NCBI RefSeq assembly: GCF_003864415.1
Contig: NZ_BFFP01000020.1
Coordinates: 1-43,954 of the forward strand
Length of the DNA stretch: 43,954 nt
Reading direction: 5' to 3'
From: Ligilactobacillus salitolerans
GTDB lineage: Bacteria; Bacillota; Bacilli; Lactobacillales; Lactobacillaceae
The notes under the pieces are model-generated. The model was not told the DNA's origin. It saw nothing but the letters and a program-made list of their open reading frames with translations, and did not search any database. Positions 33,770 through 42,582 of this stretch are shown here, piece after piece; positions within the stretch are counted from its first letter, which is position 1, and each line of letters opens with the position of its first letter. Both the position numbers and the translations under genes were made by a program.

Positions 33770-35800
33770 ATGGCAAAACCAAAATATAACGACGATTCGA
33801 TCCAAATCTTGAAGGGTCTCGAAGCCGTCAGAAAACGGCCAGGAATGTATATTGGTTCAACCGATACCCATGGTCTCCACCATCTCGTTTATGAAATTGT
33901 TGACAATGCAGTTGATGAAGCTTTATCTGGATATGGCAACCAGATCGATGTCGTGATCCATCAGGATGATTCGATCACCGTCAGTGACTATGGTCGTGGA
34001 ATGCCGGTTGGGATGCATTCAACGGGGATCCCGACCGTCGAAGTTATTTTTACAGTTTTACATGCTGGCGGCAAGTTCGGCCAGGGGGGCTATAAAACAT
34101 CCGGCGGGCTCCATGGAGTTGGTGCCTCGGTCGTTAATGCACTTTCAGAAAGTTTGACCGTTAATACTGTACGTGATGGGATCGAGTACGAAGAGGATTT
34201 TAAAAATGGCGGGCAACCGCAAGGCACGCTGCGCAAATTAGGCAAAACTAAACGTCCCAGCGGAACCACTGTCACTTTTAAACCTGATTCAACAATTTTT
34301 TCAACCACACACTATCACTATGATGTTTTAGCTGAGCGGCTGCGTGAATCTGCTTATCTGCTCAAGGGAGTCAAGATCACTTTAACTGACGAACGTAACG
34401 ATGCTCAAGATGTATTTATGTACGCTGAAGGCATTAAAGAATTCGTTGACTATCTGAATGAAGACAAAGAAACGATCGGAAAAGTCATGTACTTTCAAGG
34501 CAGTCAGAATGGTATGGAAGTTGAAGTTGCCGGACAATATAACGACGGCTATTCGGAAACATTGCTCTCATTTGTCAATAACGTTCGGACTAAAGACGGC
34601 GGCACTCATGAAGCCGGAATGCGCTCAGCTTGGACCAAGGCCTTTAATGATTATGCACGCAGTGTTGGCCTTTTAAAAGAAAAAGATAAGAACTTAGAAG
34701 GCAGTGATGTCCGTGAAGGTCTATCCGCGGTTGTTTCCGTGCGCGTTCCTGAAGAAATGCTGCAATTTGAAGGACAAACTAAGGAAAAATTAGGCACTCC
34801 TGAAGCTCGGGCAATCGTCGATAATGTGGTTGCCGAGCAGCTGAATTATTATCTAATGGAGAACGGTGAATTTGCTCAAGATCTCGTGCGCAAATCTTTA
34901 CGTGCCAGAGAAGCAAGAGAAGCTGCCCGCAAAGCTCGGGATGAGAGTCGCAGCGGTAAAAAGCGCCGTAAAAAGGACCAGCTGCTTTCTGGTAAATTGA
35001 CACCAGCTCAATCGAAAAACGCTAAGAAAAACGAATTATTCTTAGTCGAAGGGGATTCAGCCGGCGGCTCTGCTAAACAGGGGCGTGATCGTAAATTTCA
35101 AGCGATCCTGCCTTTACGAGGCAAAGTTTTAAATACGGAGCGGGCCAAACTTCAGGACATTGTCAAAAATGAAGAAATCAACACGATGATCTATACCATC
35201 GGCGCTGGAGTCGGGGCAGAATTTGACCTCAAGGAAGCTAATTACGATAAAATCGTGATCATGACCGACGCGGATACCGATGGTGCCCATATTCAAATCC
35301 TTTTGCTGACATTTTTCTATAAGTATATGCGGCCGATGATCAATGCCGGGCGGGTCTATATTGCTTTGCCGCCTCTCTACAAACTGCAAAAAACAGTCAA
35401 GAAAAAACAGGTTATCCGTTATGCTTGGACTGATGAAGAACTAGAGAATGCTACCAAAGAAATGGGTCAAGGTTATTCTTTGCAGCGGTTTAAAGGTTTG
35501 GGCGAAATGAACGCTGACCAACTATGGGAAACAACGATGGATCCGGAAACAAGGACCCTAGTCCGTGTCAAAATTGACGATGACGCACTCGCGGAAAAAC
35601 GAGTGACGACCCTAATGGGCGATAAAGTTGAACCGCGCCGAAAATGGATCGAAAAAAATGTCAAATTCTCGTTGGAAGAAGACGGCAGTTTGCTCGATAC
35701 GGTCGCAGTTGAAGGTGCACACAGCCAAACAGACGGCTCAGCTGATGATGAGACAGTTTTTGCTGATAAACTTGCTCAAGCCAACAATAAAAAATCGTGA
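33770..35800 (+). CDS. parE: DNA topoisomerase IV subunit B (ParE)
   Basis: The ATPase subunit of topoisomerase IV, which decatenates daughter chromosomes. The 676-residue protein has the GHKL ATPase motifs (EIVDNAVDEALSG, YGRGMPVG, GGLHGVGASVVNALS) and the TOPRIM motifs (LVEGDSAGGSAKQGRDRKFQ, DADTDGAHIQ). It is called ParE rather than GyrB because it pairs with ParC and lies away from recF/dnaA. ATG 33770 gives MAKPKYNDDSIQILKGLEAV; the nearest purine-rich sequence (GGAAGGGA) is about 13 bases away, longer than usual. Confidence 0.92.
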   Translation: MAKPKYNDDSIQILKGLEAVRKRPGMYIGSTDTHGLHHLVYEIVDNAVDEALSGYGNQIDVVIHQDDSITVSDYGRGMPVGMHSTGIPTVEVIFTVLHAGGKFGQGGYKTSGGLHGVGASVVNALSESLTVNTVRDGIEYEEDFKNGGQPQGTLRKLGKTKRPSGTTVTFKPDSTIFSTTHYHYDVLAERLRESAYLLKGVKITLTDERNDAQDVFMYAEGIKEFVDYLNEDKETIGKVMYFQGSQNGMEVEVAGQYNDGYSETLLSFVNNVRTKDGGTHEAGMRSAWTKAFNDYARSVGLLKEKDKNLEGSDVREGLSAVVSVRVPEEMLQFEGQTKEKLGTPEARAIVDNVVAEQLNYYLMENGEFAQDLVRKSLRAREAREAARKARDESRSGKKRRKKDQLLSGKLTPAQSKNAKKNELFLVEGDSAGGSAKQGRDRKFQAILPLRGKVLNTERAKLQDIVKNEEINTMIYTIGAGVGAEFDLKEANYDKIVIMTDADTDGAHIQILLLTFFYKYMRPMINAGRVYIALPPLYKLQKTVKKKQVIRYAWTDEELENATKEMGQGYSLQRFKGLGEMNADQLWETTMDPETRTLVRVKIDDDALAEKRVTTLMGDKVEPRRKWIEKNVKFSLEEDGSLLDTVAVEGAHSQTDGSADDETVFADKLAQANNKKS

Positions 35801-35811
35801 GGTGAAAGTAA

Positions 35812-38271
35812 ATGGCAGTCACAGAACATAACAACATCCAAGAACTTTCACTCGAAGCGGTGATGGGTGAACGGTTCGGAAGATATTCAAAATATATTAT
35901 CCAAGAACGCGCACTACCTGATATCAGAGATGGTTTAAAACCAGTTCAGCGCCGGATCTTATTTGCCATGAACCAAGATGGAAATACTTTTGATAAATCA
36001 TTTAGAAAATCGGCCAAATCAGTCGGTAATGTGATGGGTAACTTTCATCCACACGGGGATTCGTCGATCTATGAAGCGATGGTCCGTTTGAGTCAGGATT
36101 GGAAATTACGCGCCCCGTTGATCGAAATGCACGGCAACAATGGGTCAATGGATGGCGACCCGCCAGCTGCAATGCGCTACACTGAGGCACGCTTGTCCGA
36201 GATTGCCGGCGACATGCTGCGTGACATTAATAAGAAAACTGTCGAAATGGTGTTGAATTTCGATGATACCGAATATGAGCCGACAGTTTTGCCGGCACGT
36301 TTTCCTAATTTACTGGTCAATGGTGCGACTGGGATCTCAGCCGGATACGCAACAGAGATCCCAACTCATAATTTAAGCGAAACTATCCAGGCGACAATTT
36401 ATTTGATGAATCACCCGCAAGCAAGTTTAGATGATTTAATGCAATTCGTCAAAGGACCAGATTTTCCAACCGGTGGTATCTTACAAGGCCTCGACGGAAT
36501 AAAACGAGCATACGAAACTGGTCGCGGTAAGACAGTGCTGCGGTCCAGGACCGCAATTGAGGATCTGCGCGGCGGTAAACAACAAATCGTTGTCACTGAG
36601 ATCCCATTTGAAGTAAATAAAGCTGTCTTAGTGAAACGGATCGATGAATTGCGGCTGCTTAAGAAAGTTGAAGGAATTGCTGAAGTCCGGGATGAAACTG
36701 ATCGCGAAGGTTTGCGAATCGTGATCGAACTCAAAAAAAATGCCAATGCTTCAGGGATCTTAAACTATTTATTCAAAAATACTGATCTACAGATCTCATA
36801 CAATTTCAATATGGTGGCCATCAATAATCGTCGACCTGAGAATGTTGGCTTAAAAACGATTTTGAGCGCCTATATCGAGCACCAACGTGACGTTACGACT
36901 AAACGCACTCAATATGATTTGGCGAAGGCCCAGGCCCGTCAACACATCGTAGCGGGCTTGATCAAGGCACTGTCGATCTTAGACCAAGTCATCAAGACGA
37001 TCAGGTCTTCGAAGAATAAGTCTGATGCCAAACAAAACCTGATCTCCAGCTATGATTTTAGCGAAAAGCAGGCTGAGGCAATTGTTTCTTTGCAATTGTA
37101 TCGTTTGACTAACACTGACGTGACTGCACTTGAACAAGAAGCACGAGAACTGGATCAGCAGATCAAGCAGTTTGAAAAAATTTTGGCTGATCCGCTCGAA
37201 TTGGATCGGGTAATTAAAAAAGAGCTCAAAGCAGTAGAAAAGAAATATTCTTCTCCACGATTAACTGAGATCCAAGCTCAGATCCAAGAATTGACGATTG
37301 AAACAGAAGTCATGGTCGCTGCTGAAGACGTTAAGGTCTTAGTTTCACATGACGGCTATGTTAAACGTTCATCATTGCGCTCATTTAAAGCTTCTGGTGC
37401 CGCTGAGAATGGTCTTAAAGACGAGGATCGCGTCATTTTTTCGGCAACTGCTAATACCCTGGATCACTTGCTGATCTTTACTAACAAAGGCAACTTGATC
37501 TATCGGCCTGTCCACGATCTAACTGAGGCACGTTGGAAGGACACAGGCGAACACCTGTCTCAAACAGTCGGTCTGGCTGCAAATGAATATGTCCTTAACG
37601 CTTATTGCTTTAATTCATTAGAGCAGGGCGGTAAGTTTGTTTTTGCAACTAAAGAAGGGTTCATCAAGCAAACAGAGCTCAGTGATTTAAAACCAGGGCG
37701 AACTTATAAATCGCGCGCAGGGCAATTTATGAAATTAAAAACAGCCTCTGACGAAATTATTACTATTGCGTATTTGCCCAAAGATGACGAGAGTTTGCAG
37801 GTCTTTTGTGCCTCGTATACCGGCTATGGTCTGCGCTATTCTTTAAATGAAGTTCCAACCAGCGGGGCAAAAGCAGCTGGTGTCAAAAATATGGACTTGC
37901 GTGAAGATCACTTAGCCAACGTTATTCTGGTCCACGAAGATGATCAAATAGCTTTGATCACACAAAGAGGCTCGTTTAAACGGATGAAAGTTGCTGAGGT
38001 TCCTCAGACAACGCGGGCTCGCAGAGGGGTTCAGATCCTCAGAGAGCTTAAGAAAAATCCACACCGAGTTCAATTAACTGCTGTCCTGGAAGATCAGGCA
38101 AAATTGCTAATTACAACTGATAACAAGCAAAGCCTAGAGGTCGACCCGTATGAGTACCCAAGCAATGATCGCTATTCAAATGGATCATTCATTCTGGATA
38201 CTGAGACTCAGGGAGTGCCTGCCTGTGCAGAACTGCTCAAAGACACCCCAAAAACTGAAGAGGAACAGTAA
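35812..38271 (+). CDS. parC: DNA topoisomerase IV subunit A (ParC)
   Basis: The DNA-cleaving subunit of topoisomerase IV, 819 residues. The catalytic tyrosine is Y123 in AAMRYTEARL; the quinolone-resistance region upstream reads VMGNFHPHGDSSIYEAMVRLS. A beta-pinwheel C-terminal domain follows from about residue 500. The GyrA box (QRRGGKG-like) is absent; the corresponding area has RARRGVQIL, supporting ParC over GyrA. GAGGTGAAA precedes the ATG 11 bases after parE. Confidence 0.93.
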   Translation: MAVTEHNNIQELSLEAVMGERFGRYSKYIIQERALPDIRDGLKPVQRRILFAMNQDGNTFDKSFRKSAKSVGNVMGNFHPHGDSSIYEAMVRLSQDWKLRAPLIEMHGNNGSMDGDPPAAMRYTEARLSEIAGDMLRDINKKTVEMVLNFDDTEYEPTVLPARFPNLLVNGATGISAGYATEIPTHNLSETIQATIYLMNHPQASLDDLMQFVKGPDFPTGGILQGLDGIKRAYETGRGKTVLRSRTAIEDLRGGKQQIVVTEIPFEVNKAVLVKRIDELRLLKKVEGIAEVRDETDREGLRIVIELKKNANASGILNYLFKNTDLQISYNFNMVAINNRRPENVGLKTILSAYIEHQRDVTTKRTQYDLAKAQARQHIVAGLIKALSILDQVIKTIRSSKNKSDAKQNLISSYDFSEKQAEAIVSLQLYRLTNTDVTALEQEARELDQQIKQFEKILADPLELDRVIKKELKAVEKKYSSPRLTEIQAQIQELTIETEVMVAAEDVKVLVSHDGYVKRSSLRSFKASGAAENGLKDEDRVIFSATANTLDHLLIFTNKGNLIYRPVHDLTEARWKDTGEHLSQTVGLAANEYVLNAYCFNSLEQGGKFVFATKEGFIKQTELSDLKPGRTYKSRAGQFMKLKTASDEIITIAYLPKDDESLQVFCASYTGYGLRYSLNEVPTSGAKAAGVKNMDLREDHLANVILVHEDDQIALITQRGSFKRMKVAEVPQTTRARRGVQILRELKKNPHRVQLTAVLEDQAKLLITTDNKQSLEVDPYEYPSNDRYSNGSFILDTETQGVPACAELLKDTPKTEEEQ

Positions 38272-38286
38272 TACTAAAAAAATACT

Positions 38287-38323
38287 AAAAAGCCGAGAAG
38301 AAATTGATCTTCTCAGCTTTTTT
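38287..38323 (+). terminator. Rho-independent terminator of parEC
   Basis: AAAAAGC and GAGAAGA pair with TCTTCTC and GCTTTTTT, with one internal mismatch, ending in six T. Confidence 0.8.
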
Positions 38324-38378
38324 GCATTGACCAAATTTCATGTATACAGTGAAAACGGACAGTTGCTAATAATAAACA

Positions 38379-38387
38379 TGTTAAAAT
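38379..38387 (+). promoter_or_regulatory. Extended -10 promoter of the LURP-one gene
   Basis: TGTTAAAAT is an extended -10; TTGCTA lies only 13 bases upstream, too near for a -35. Confidence 0.35.
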
Positions 38388-38421
38388 AAAGTAAAAAGCA
38401 AAATTAGGAGATAAATATATA

Positions 38422-38904
38422 ATGATCAAGCTTTATCTGAAGCAAAAAATATTTAGTGCCGCGGAAAAATTCACGGTAGCAAATCAAGCAGGGCAGCCTG
38501 TTTATTATGTTGAAGGAAGTCTTTTTAATGCACCCAAAAGTTTTGTCTTAAAAGACAGCAATCAGCAGCCTCTGGCAAAAATCACTAAAAAGATTTTAGC
38601 ATTTCTCCCCAAATTTGTGGTTGAAGTTCCAGACGAGCCTAAAATCGAAATAAAAAAAAAGTTTTCTTTGTTAAAACCAAGTTATTCGATCACACCGCAA
38701 AACTTCCAAGTGCAGGGAGATTTGTTCTCAATGAACTTTTCAGTGACAGAAAACAAAAATAAAATCGCTCAGATCCATAAAAAAGCTCTATCTTGGGGTG
38801 ATACTTATGAGATCACGATTTTGGAGCAAGAAAAAGAACTTTTGATCGTTGCTTTAGTTGTGACCATAGATTACGCATTAGCAGAAAACACAACCCAACT
38901 TTAA
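38422..38904 (+). CDS. LURP-one-related (YxjI-like) protein
   Basis: A 160-residue all-beta protein resembling the LURP-one/YxjI family (tubby-like fold). The repeating pattern includes LYLKQKIFSAAEKFTVANQAG, split around residue 12, then VYYVEGSLFNAPKSFVL and a C-terminal YEITILEQEKELLIVALVVTID block of about the same periodicity. Function unknown in bacteria; a lipid- or membrane-associated role is only inferred. TTAGGAG lies upstream of the ATG. It is the last plus-strand gene before the dif-like site. Confidence 0.65.
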   Translation: MIKLYLKQKIFSAAEKFTVANQAGQPVYYVEGSLFNAPKSFVLKDSNQQPLAKITKKILAFLPKFVVEVPDEPKIEIKKKFSLLKPSYSITPQNFQVQGDLFSMNFSVTENKNKIAQIHKKALSWGDTYEITILEQEKELLIVALVVTIDYALAENTTQL

Positions 38905-39284
38905 AAAAATTGGTTGGCTGGGCAAAAAAATCAGCATTAACCAGACATTTTCAATAAATCTGCCAGATCCAATTTAGTTAAAACTAAAAACAAACTAACT
39001 CATCAGTACTTAAATACCCAAAATCCGCTGCAGGAACACACAATTTAATCTAAAACGATCTTGTATCAATGATTTAGTTGTCGATGAATCATCTTGCGAA
39101 AATCATTGGTATTTTGCTGCGAGCCAGAAATTTAAACTAACAATTTTATTTTTTATTTGGCATTTTAGCAACAAAAAATACATTATTTTGCGCTGAGTTC
39201 CAAAAATCACGCGCTTTTTAGCGGATTTAGAGAAATTTTAGTCATGATGATCGGCAGGGGGTCTGGCAAAGTTTTTTTGATTCT

Positions 39285-39312
39285 AGTTTACATAATATAC
39301 ATTATCGAAAGT
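39285..39312 (-). other. dif: Chromosomal dif site (XerC/XerD recombination site)
   Basis: Twenty-eight bases with three parts. On the plus strand AGTTTACATAA (39285-39295) is the complement of TTATGTAAACT, the XerD arm of B. subtilis dif. The centre TATACA reads TGTATA on the minus strand, the E. coli dif centre. TTATCGAAAGT (39302-39312) matches the looser XerC arm. From memory, it differs from the Firmicutes consensus at three of 28 positions. Location at the strand switch supports it. Confidence 0.88.
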
Positions 39313-39383
39313 AGTGTTAAGATTTAAAACCGCCCCGGGTGCCCCGAATTCTCAAAATTCTTGCCTTAGCAAAAAATAACCGC

Positions 39384-39416
39384 AAAAAAAAGACAACTCA
39401 TTTCAAAGTTGCCTTT
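39384..39416 (-). terminator. Rho-independent terminator of the lepB unit
   Basis: On the minus strand AAAGGCAACT pairs with AGTTGTCTTT around TTGAAATG and is followed by further T. Confidence 0.8.
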
Positions 39417-39425
39417 GTCATTTGT

Positions 39426-40022
39426 TTAATTCGTCGCAAATGAATTAATGATATCACGTTTGCTGTTCCAAATTGCTACTTTAACGACACCTATGATCTT
39501 AGCTCGAGGAACAAAACCATAATATCTGCTGTCGTTGGAATCTCGTCGATTATCACCTAACATAAAGTATTTGCCTTTTGGTACCGTAAATGACTTGCCC
39601 GTTCCGAGTTTAACATTTTTGGCTGGTTGCAAGCTCTGTGCTAACTGCAATGTCCCTGCTTGCTGCTGAGACTTGCTGATATAACTTTGAGATTGGAATT
39701 TTCCGTTCACATACAGATCACCATTACTATGATACGAAATTTTGTCACCCGGCAATCCAATTACCCGTTTGACGTATTTTGTATCTTTAGTGATGCTTTC
39801 ATTCTGCTTGTCGACGCCATAAGCATTGAAAACTACCACTGAATCACGTTTGATTTTAGCTTGCTTCAACAATGCAACGTGTTCACTCGATTGTAAGTTA
39901 GGATACATCGAGGAACCGTCAACTTTGACGGGTGTGAACAAAAATGTTTTGATCAGAGCAGCAATCACCAGTCCGATAACGACCGGCATGACCCAACTCA
40001 TAATTGATTTAAAAGTCCGCAT
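39426..40022 (-). CDS. lepB: Signal peptidase I
   Basis: Cleaves signal peptides of exported proteins. The 198-residue protein has one N-terminal membrane helix (about 9-28). The catalytic serine is S38 in VDGSSMYPNL and the catalytic lysine K85 in YVKRVIGLPGD. Box E is GDNRRDSNDSRYYGFV. The size is typical of the Gram-positive single-helix type. AGAGGAG lies upstream of the ATG. It is the last gene of a minus-strand unit and ends at a terminator about 70 bases from the dif-like site. Confidence 0.93.
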   Translation of the reverse strand: MRTFKSIMSWVMPVVIGLVIAALIKTFLFTPVKVDGSSMYPNLQSSEHVALLKQAKIKRDSVVVFNAYGVDKQNESITKDTKYVKRVIGLPGDKISYHSNGDLYVNGKFQSQSYISKSQQQAGTLQLAQSLQPAKNVKLGTGKSFTVPKGKYFMLGDNRRDSNDSRYYGFVPRAKIIGVVKVAIWNSKRDIINSFATN

Positions 40023-40037
40023 ATTTCTCCTCTTAAT

Positions 40038-40460
40038 TTACATTTGTTTGTAATTCTCAAATTCAGTTGTATCTTGTTTCCTATAATTATTTTTATAAAG
40101 ATAAAGCAAGAATAACCCTATAAAAACAGCTTCGATCAAGAAACTACCAAAATCTTCGCTATGAATAAACGGTAAAAAAAAGCCTAAGGTAGTTAATGCC
40201 AGCCGTAAAAAGAAGTCTGCCTGAGTAAACATGATCAAATTACTGACCAAAGCAGCAAGACTTGTGACAGACAAGATCAAAGTCAAAAACAACATCAATG
40301 CAAAAAATAAGCCATTACTGTCAGCTAATCTGAAAGCTAACGAATATGAGATCCATTTAAAACGCATTAAAAACCAGACAAATACGTGATAAATAAGATC
40401 CGCTGCAATAAAAACGAGCCCGCTGATCCCGGCTATTATATTCAGCCTTTTGTTAATCAT
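40038..40460 (-). CDS. Four-TM membrane protein of unknown function
   Basis: A 140-residue protein with membrane helices at about 8-30, 51-77, 83-100 and 105-122, and a charged cytoplasmic tail (YKNNYRKQDTTEFENYKQM). I recognise no family. ATG 40460 is chosen because the TATAAT at 40511-40506 lies between it and the longer possible start at 40520, and GGAAGGGACAAGG is upstream. It lies 15 bases before lepB, so the two are probably cotranscribed. Confidence 0.6.
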   Translation of the reverse strand: MINKRLNIIAGISGLVFIAADLIYHVFVWFLMRFKWISYSLAFRLADSNGLFFALMLFLTLILSVTSLAALVSNLIMFTQADFFLRLALTTLGFFLPFIHSEDFGSFLIEAVFIGLFLLYLYKNNYRKQDTTEFENYKQM

Positions 40461-40505
40461 AAAACCTTGTCCCTTCCTGTCAGCCCCATAGAAATAATTA
40501 ACATT

Positions 40506-40511
40506 ATTATA
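40506..40511 (-). promoter_or_regulatory. -10 box of the four-TM/lepB unit
   Basis: Minus-strand TATAAT; a poor TTCCAA is found 18 bases upstream. Confidence 0.35.
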
Positions 40512-40576
40512 GGCTTGCATTTGTGACCTTTGGAAGAAATGTGGTTCTTCTTAAGCTATTTTTAATTAGCCGCAAC

Positions 40577-41386
40577 CTAATCAGATAAGCTTTGCAAATA
40601 CTTAAAACTTTCAACCTGTTCTAAAGCGTGGTTTTCATCAGCAAGTTGGATCTCGAAAATATTGGTAGCCTGAGGATTTAAGAGCGGCACAACTTGTTGC
40701 CAAGAAATCTTGCCTTTGCCTAGCGGTAGACTATCATGGTGCTGACCCATTGAATCCACGAGATGGTAATGAACGATCTGGTCGTGCAAATTTTTCAAAG
40801 AAGCGTCTAATGCCTCGTTGCTGCCACGGGTTTTAATAAAACAGTGCGAGGTATCATAGGCTAAACGATACTGGTGACTCAAAATCTCTTTTTCCTGTGT
40901 AGGATCACCATAGGCAAATAATCGTGAGATCGAGTTTTCGAACATCACATGTTGTCCGCCTAACTTCTGGAAATGATCCAATCGTTTAAAAACAGCCTTG
41001 TTTGCTGTAGCCAAATTTGGATACATCGCAATAAATTGTTCAGTTTGACGAGCATAAGCACCATGGATCAGAACTTGAACATTTTGCTCAGCCGCTATTT
41101 GCAGTAAATCTAACGAAGACTGTTCCACAAAAGCGTACAAATCTGGACACCTATCCTCAGGAGCAGCCAGTTCAGTCGCCACTCCACGGAATTTCATCGG
41201 ATGATGCAAAACTATCTTATTTGTAGCCTCATCCTTGACCCATTCAATATCATAGGTCAACCTCTTTAGTCCTTCGACAGTAAAATCATTTTCATTGGTA
41301 TAAAACTCGAAAACGTCTGGCTGATACTGCAGCCGATCTTTAACTTGACGTTCAGTTGTTCCACTTTTCAGGCCTAACTGGATCAT
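40577..41386 (-). CDS. Sugar phosphate isomerase/epimerase-like TIM-barrel protein
   Basis: A 269-residue protein of the AP-endonuclease-2/xylose-isomerase-like TIM-barrel superfamily. Candidate metal ligands are seen in order: LHHP, IHGAY, MFENS, AYDTSHC, YHLVDS and FEIQ. These match the His/Glu/Asp set of the superfamily. The substrate is unknown. AAGGAG lies 12 bases before the ATG, farther than optimal, with TAA between, so no nearer start exists. It is 20 bases after degV on the minus strand, likely the same unit. Confidence 0.7.
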   Translation of the reverse strand: MIQLGLKSGTTERQVKDRLQYQPDVFEFYTNENDFTVEGLKRLTYDIEWVKDEATNKIVLHHPMKFRGVATELAAPEDRCPDLYAFVEQSSLDLLQIAAEQNVQVLIHGAYARQTEQFIAMYPNLATANKAVFKRLDHFQKLGGQHVMFENSISRLFAYGDPTQEKEILSHQYRLAYDTSHCFIKTRGSNEALDASLKNLHDQIVHYHLVDSMGQHHDSLPLGKGKISWQQVVPLLNPQATNIFEIQLADENHALEQVESFKYLQSLSD

Positions 41387-41406
41387 TGCTTACAAATGCT
41401 CCTTTT

Positions 41407-42270
41407 TTATTGCTCGATGTCCTCCATCCACGCTAAGGCCAAAGCCTTCTCACCTAAATGCGCTCCAATGACAGGTCCAAAGTAGCTAAGATCGATCGGA
41501 TATTGTGGATACTGCTTGGCCAATTTTTTCTGCCAATTTAAAGCAGCTTGTTTATCATTAGCATGGATCACGATCATTCGCACTGGGTATGGTGCATCTT
41601 TAACTTGTTCCTCGAACAAATCTTCGACCCGTTTCAATGCACGCTTAGCAGAGCGGACCTTCTCAAAAGCTACGATTTTGTCTTGATCGTCAAAAGTCAA
41701 GATCGGTTTAATTTTTAAAACACTTCCAAGAAAGGCAGAAGCATTAGACAACCTGCCGCCTCTGACTAAGTTTTGTAAATCATCAACAACAAAATATTCA
41801 TTCATAGTCTGTTGCAAGTGTTCGATACGCTTGATGATGTTGGCAACATTTTCTCCGCGCTGGGCCATTCGTGCCGCCTCGAGCACAAGATTACCCATAA
41901 GCATCACGGTAATTTTAGAATCGATCGGGATAACTTTGACTTTTTTGACCTGGGGTGCAACCACAGTCTTTAAAGTGTTAAATAAACCTGAGATCGTAGC
42001 TGCCAAGTGGATACTGATCACAGTGTCATAACCTTGATCACCTAAATTTTCATATAACTCAACTAACTCCCCAACAGATGGTTGCGAAGTACTGGGAAAG
42101 GAATCAGACGTCCGCAACTTTTCAAAAAATTGATCCGTTGTGATGTCAATACCTTCTTGATAGGTTTTACCGTCCATGATCACGGGGATCGGAACGATCC
42201 GAATATTATATTTTTCAATATCTTTTTGAGGAAGATAAGCTGTACTGTCTGTAACAACAGCAATTTTCAT
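41407..42270 (-). CDS. DegV family fatty-acid-binding protein
   Basis: A 287-residue DegV-fold protein. The N-terminal VVTDSTAYLP, the FPSTSQPSVGEL loop, the ISIHLAATISGLFNT segment and the VVDDLQNLVRGGRLSNASAFLGS motif are all typical; they bind a fatty-acid carboxylate. Some family members serve as the FakB subunit of fatty acid kinase. Whether this one does is not visible from context. AGGTG is upstream of the ATG. Confidence 0.9.
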   Translation of the reverse strand: MKIAVVTDSTAYLPQKDIEKYNIRIVPIPVIMDGKTYQEGIDITTDQFFEKLRTSDSFPSTSQPSVGELVELYENLGDQGYDTVISIHLAATISGLFNTLKTVVAPQVKKVKVIPIDSKITVMLMGNLVLEAARMAQRGENVANIIKRIEHLQQTMNEYFVVDDLQNLVRGGRLSNASAFLGSVLKIKPILTFDDQDKIVAFEKVRSAKRALKRVEDLFEEQVKDAPYPVRMIVIHANDKQAALNWQKKLAKQYPQYPIDLSYFGPVIGAHLGEKALALAWMEDIEQ

Positions 42271-42525
42271 TATTGTACACCTACTTTAGCCCGTAGATTA
42301 ACTACAAGATTATTAAAATAATTGCGATTTTAATCGTACCACAATTAGCGGCTGTTAGCTAGTTTCCGATCCTCTCAGTAAGTGGCCGTTTTTAGTTGGT
42401 CACTTTCTTTCGCTCAATTTCCCAAGAATTCTGGCAAAGTAATTGTGAATTAAAAAATTTACTTCTAACTTCTTGCTTGTATCCTTATCCAGATAATTTA
42501 ACTTGTTTTAGACTCCTTTTCTTCT
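42271..42525. other. Gap between degV and the IS element
   Basis: Non-coding. An imperfect dyad near 42311-42324 (ATTATT/AATAAT) and CGATT/AATCG could belong to the degV promoter, but no clear -35/-10 pair stands out. A wobble hairpin, AAGTGGCC with GGTCACTT (42380-42405), is followed by a poor T tract. Confidence 0.4.
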
Positions 42526-42579
42526 CTTTGTTTGGGGGGTGGGGCTTGAGAGCTCTCAAGCCCCACCCCCCAAACAAAG
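42526..42579. repeat. Perfect 54-bp palindrome at the end of the IS element
   Basis: Two 27-base arms meet with no spacer at 42552/42553. Each arm holds a G6-T-G4 or C4-A-C6 block flanked by TTTG/CAAA and the centre GAGAG-CTCTC. It starts three bases after the transposase stop codon. No T tract follows on either strand. Confidence 0.9.
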
Positions 42580-42582
42580 GCT

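Larger units (their letters stand above)
38905..39425. other. Non-coding terminus region containing a dif-like site
   Basis: This 521-base AT-rich gap holds no credible ORF. It carries an inverted repeat, CAATGATTT/AAATCATTG (39067-39108), the dif-like site, a small GC-rich patch (39330-39346) and the lepB terminator. Gene polarity changes from plus to minus across it. Confidence 0.7.

Noticed and set aside
40461-40520. N-terminal extension of the four-TM protein to 40520
   Set aside because: A TATAAT -10 box lies within this stretch, so the longer start would precede the transcript.
42526-42579. 54-bp palindrome considered as a Rho-independent terminator
   Set aside because: No T tract follows it on either strand.
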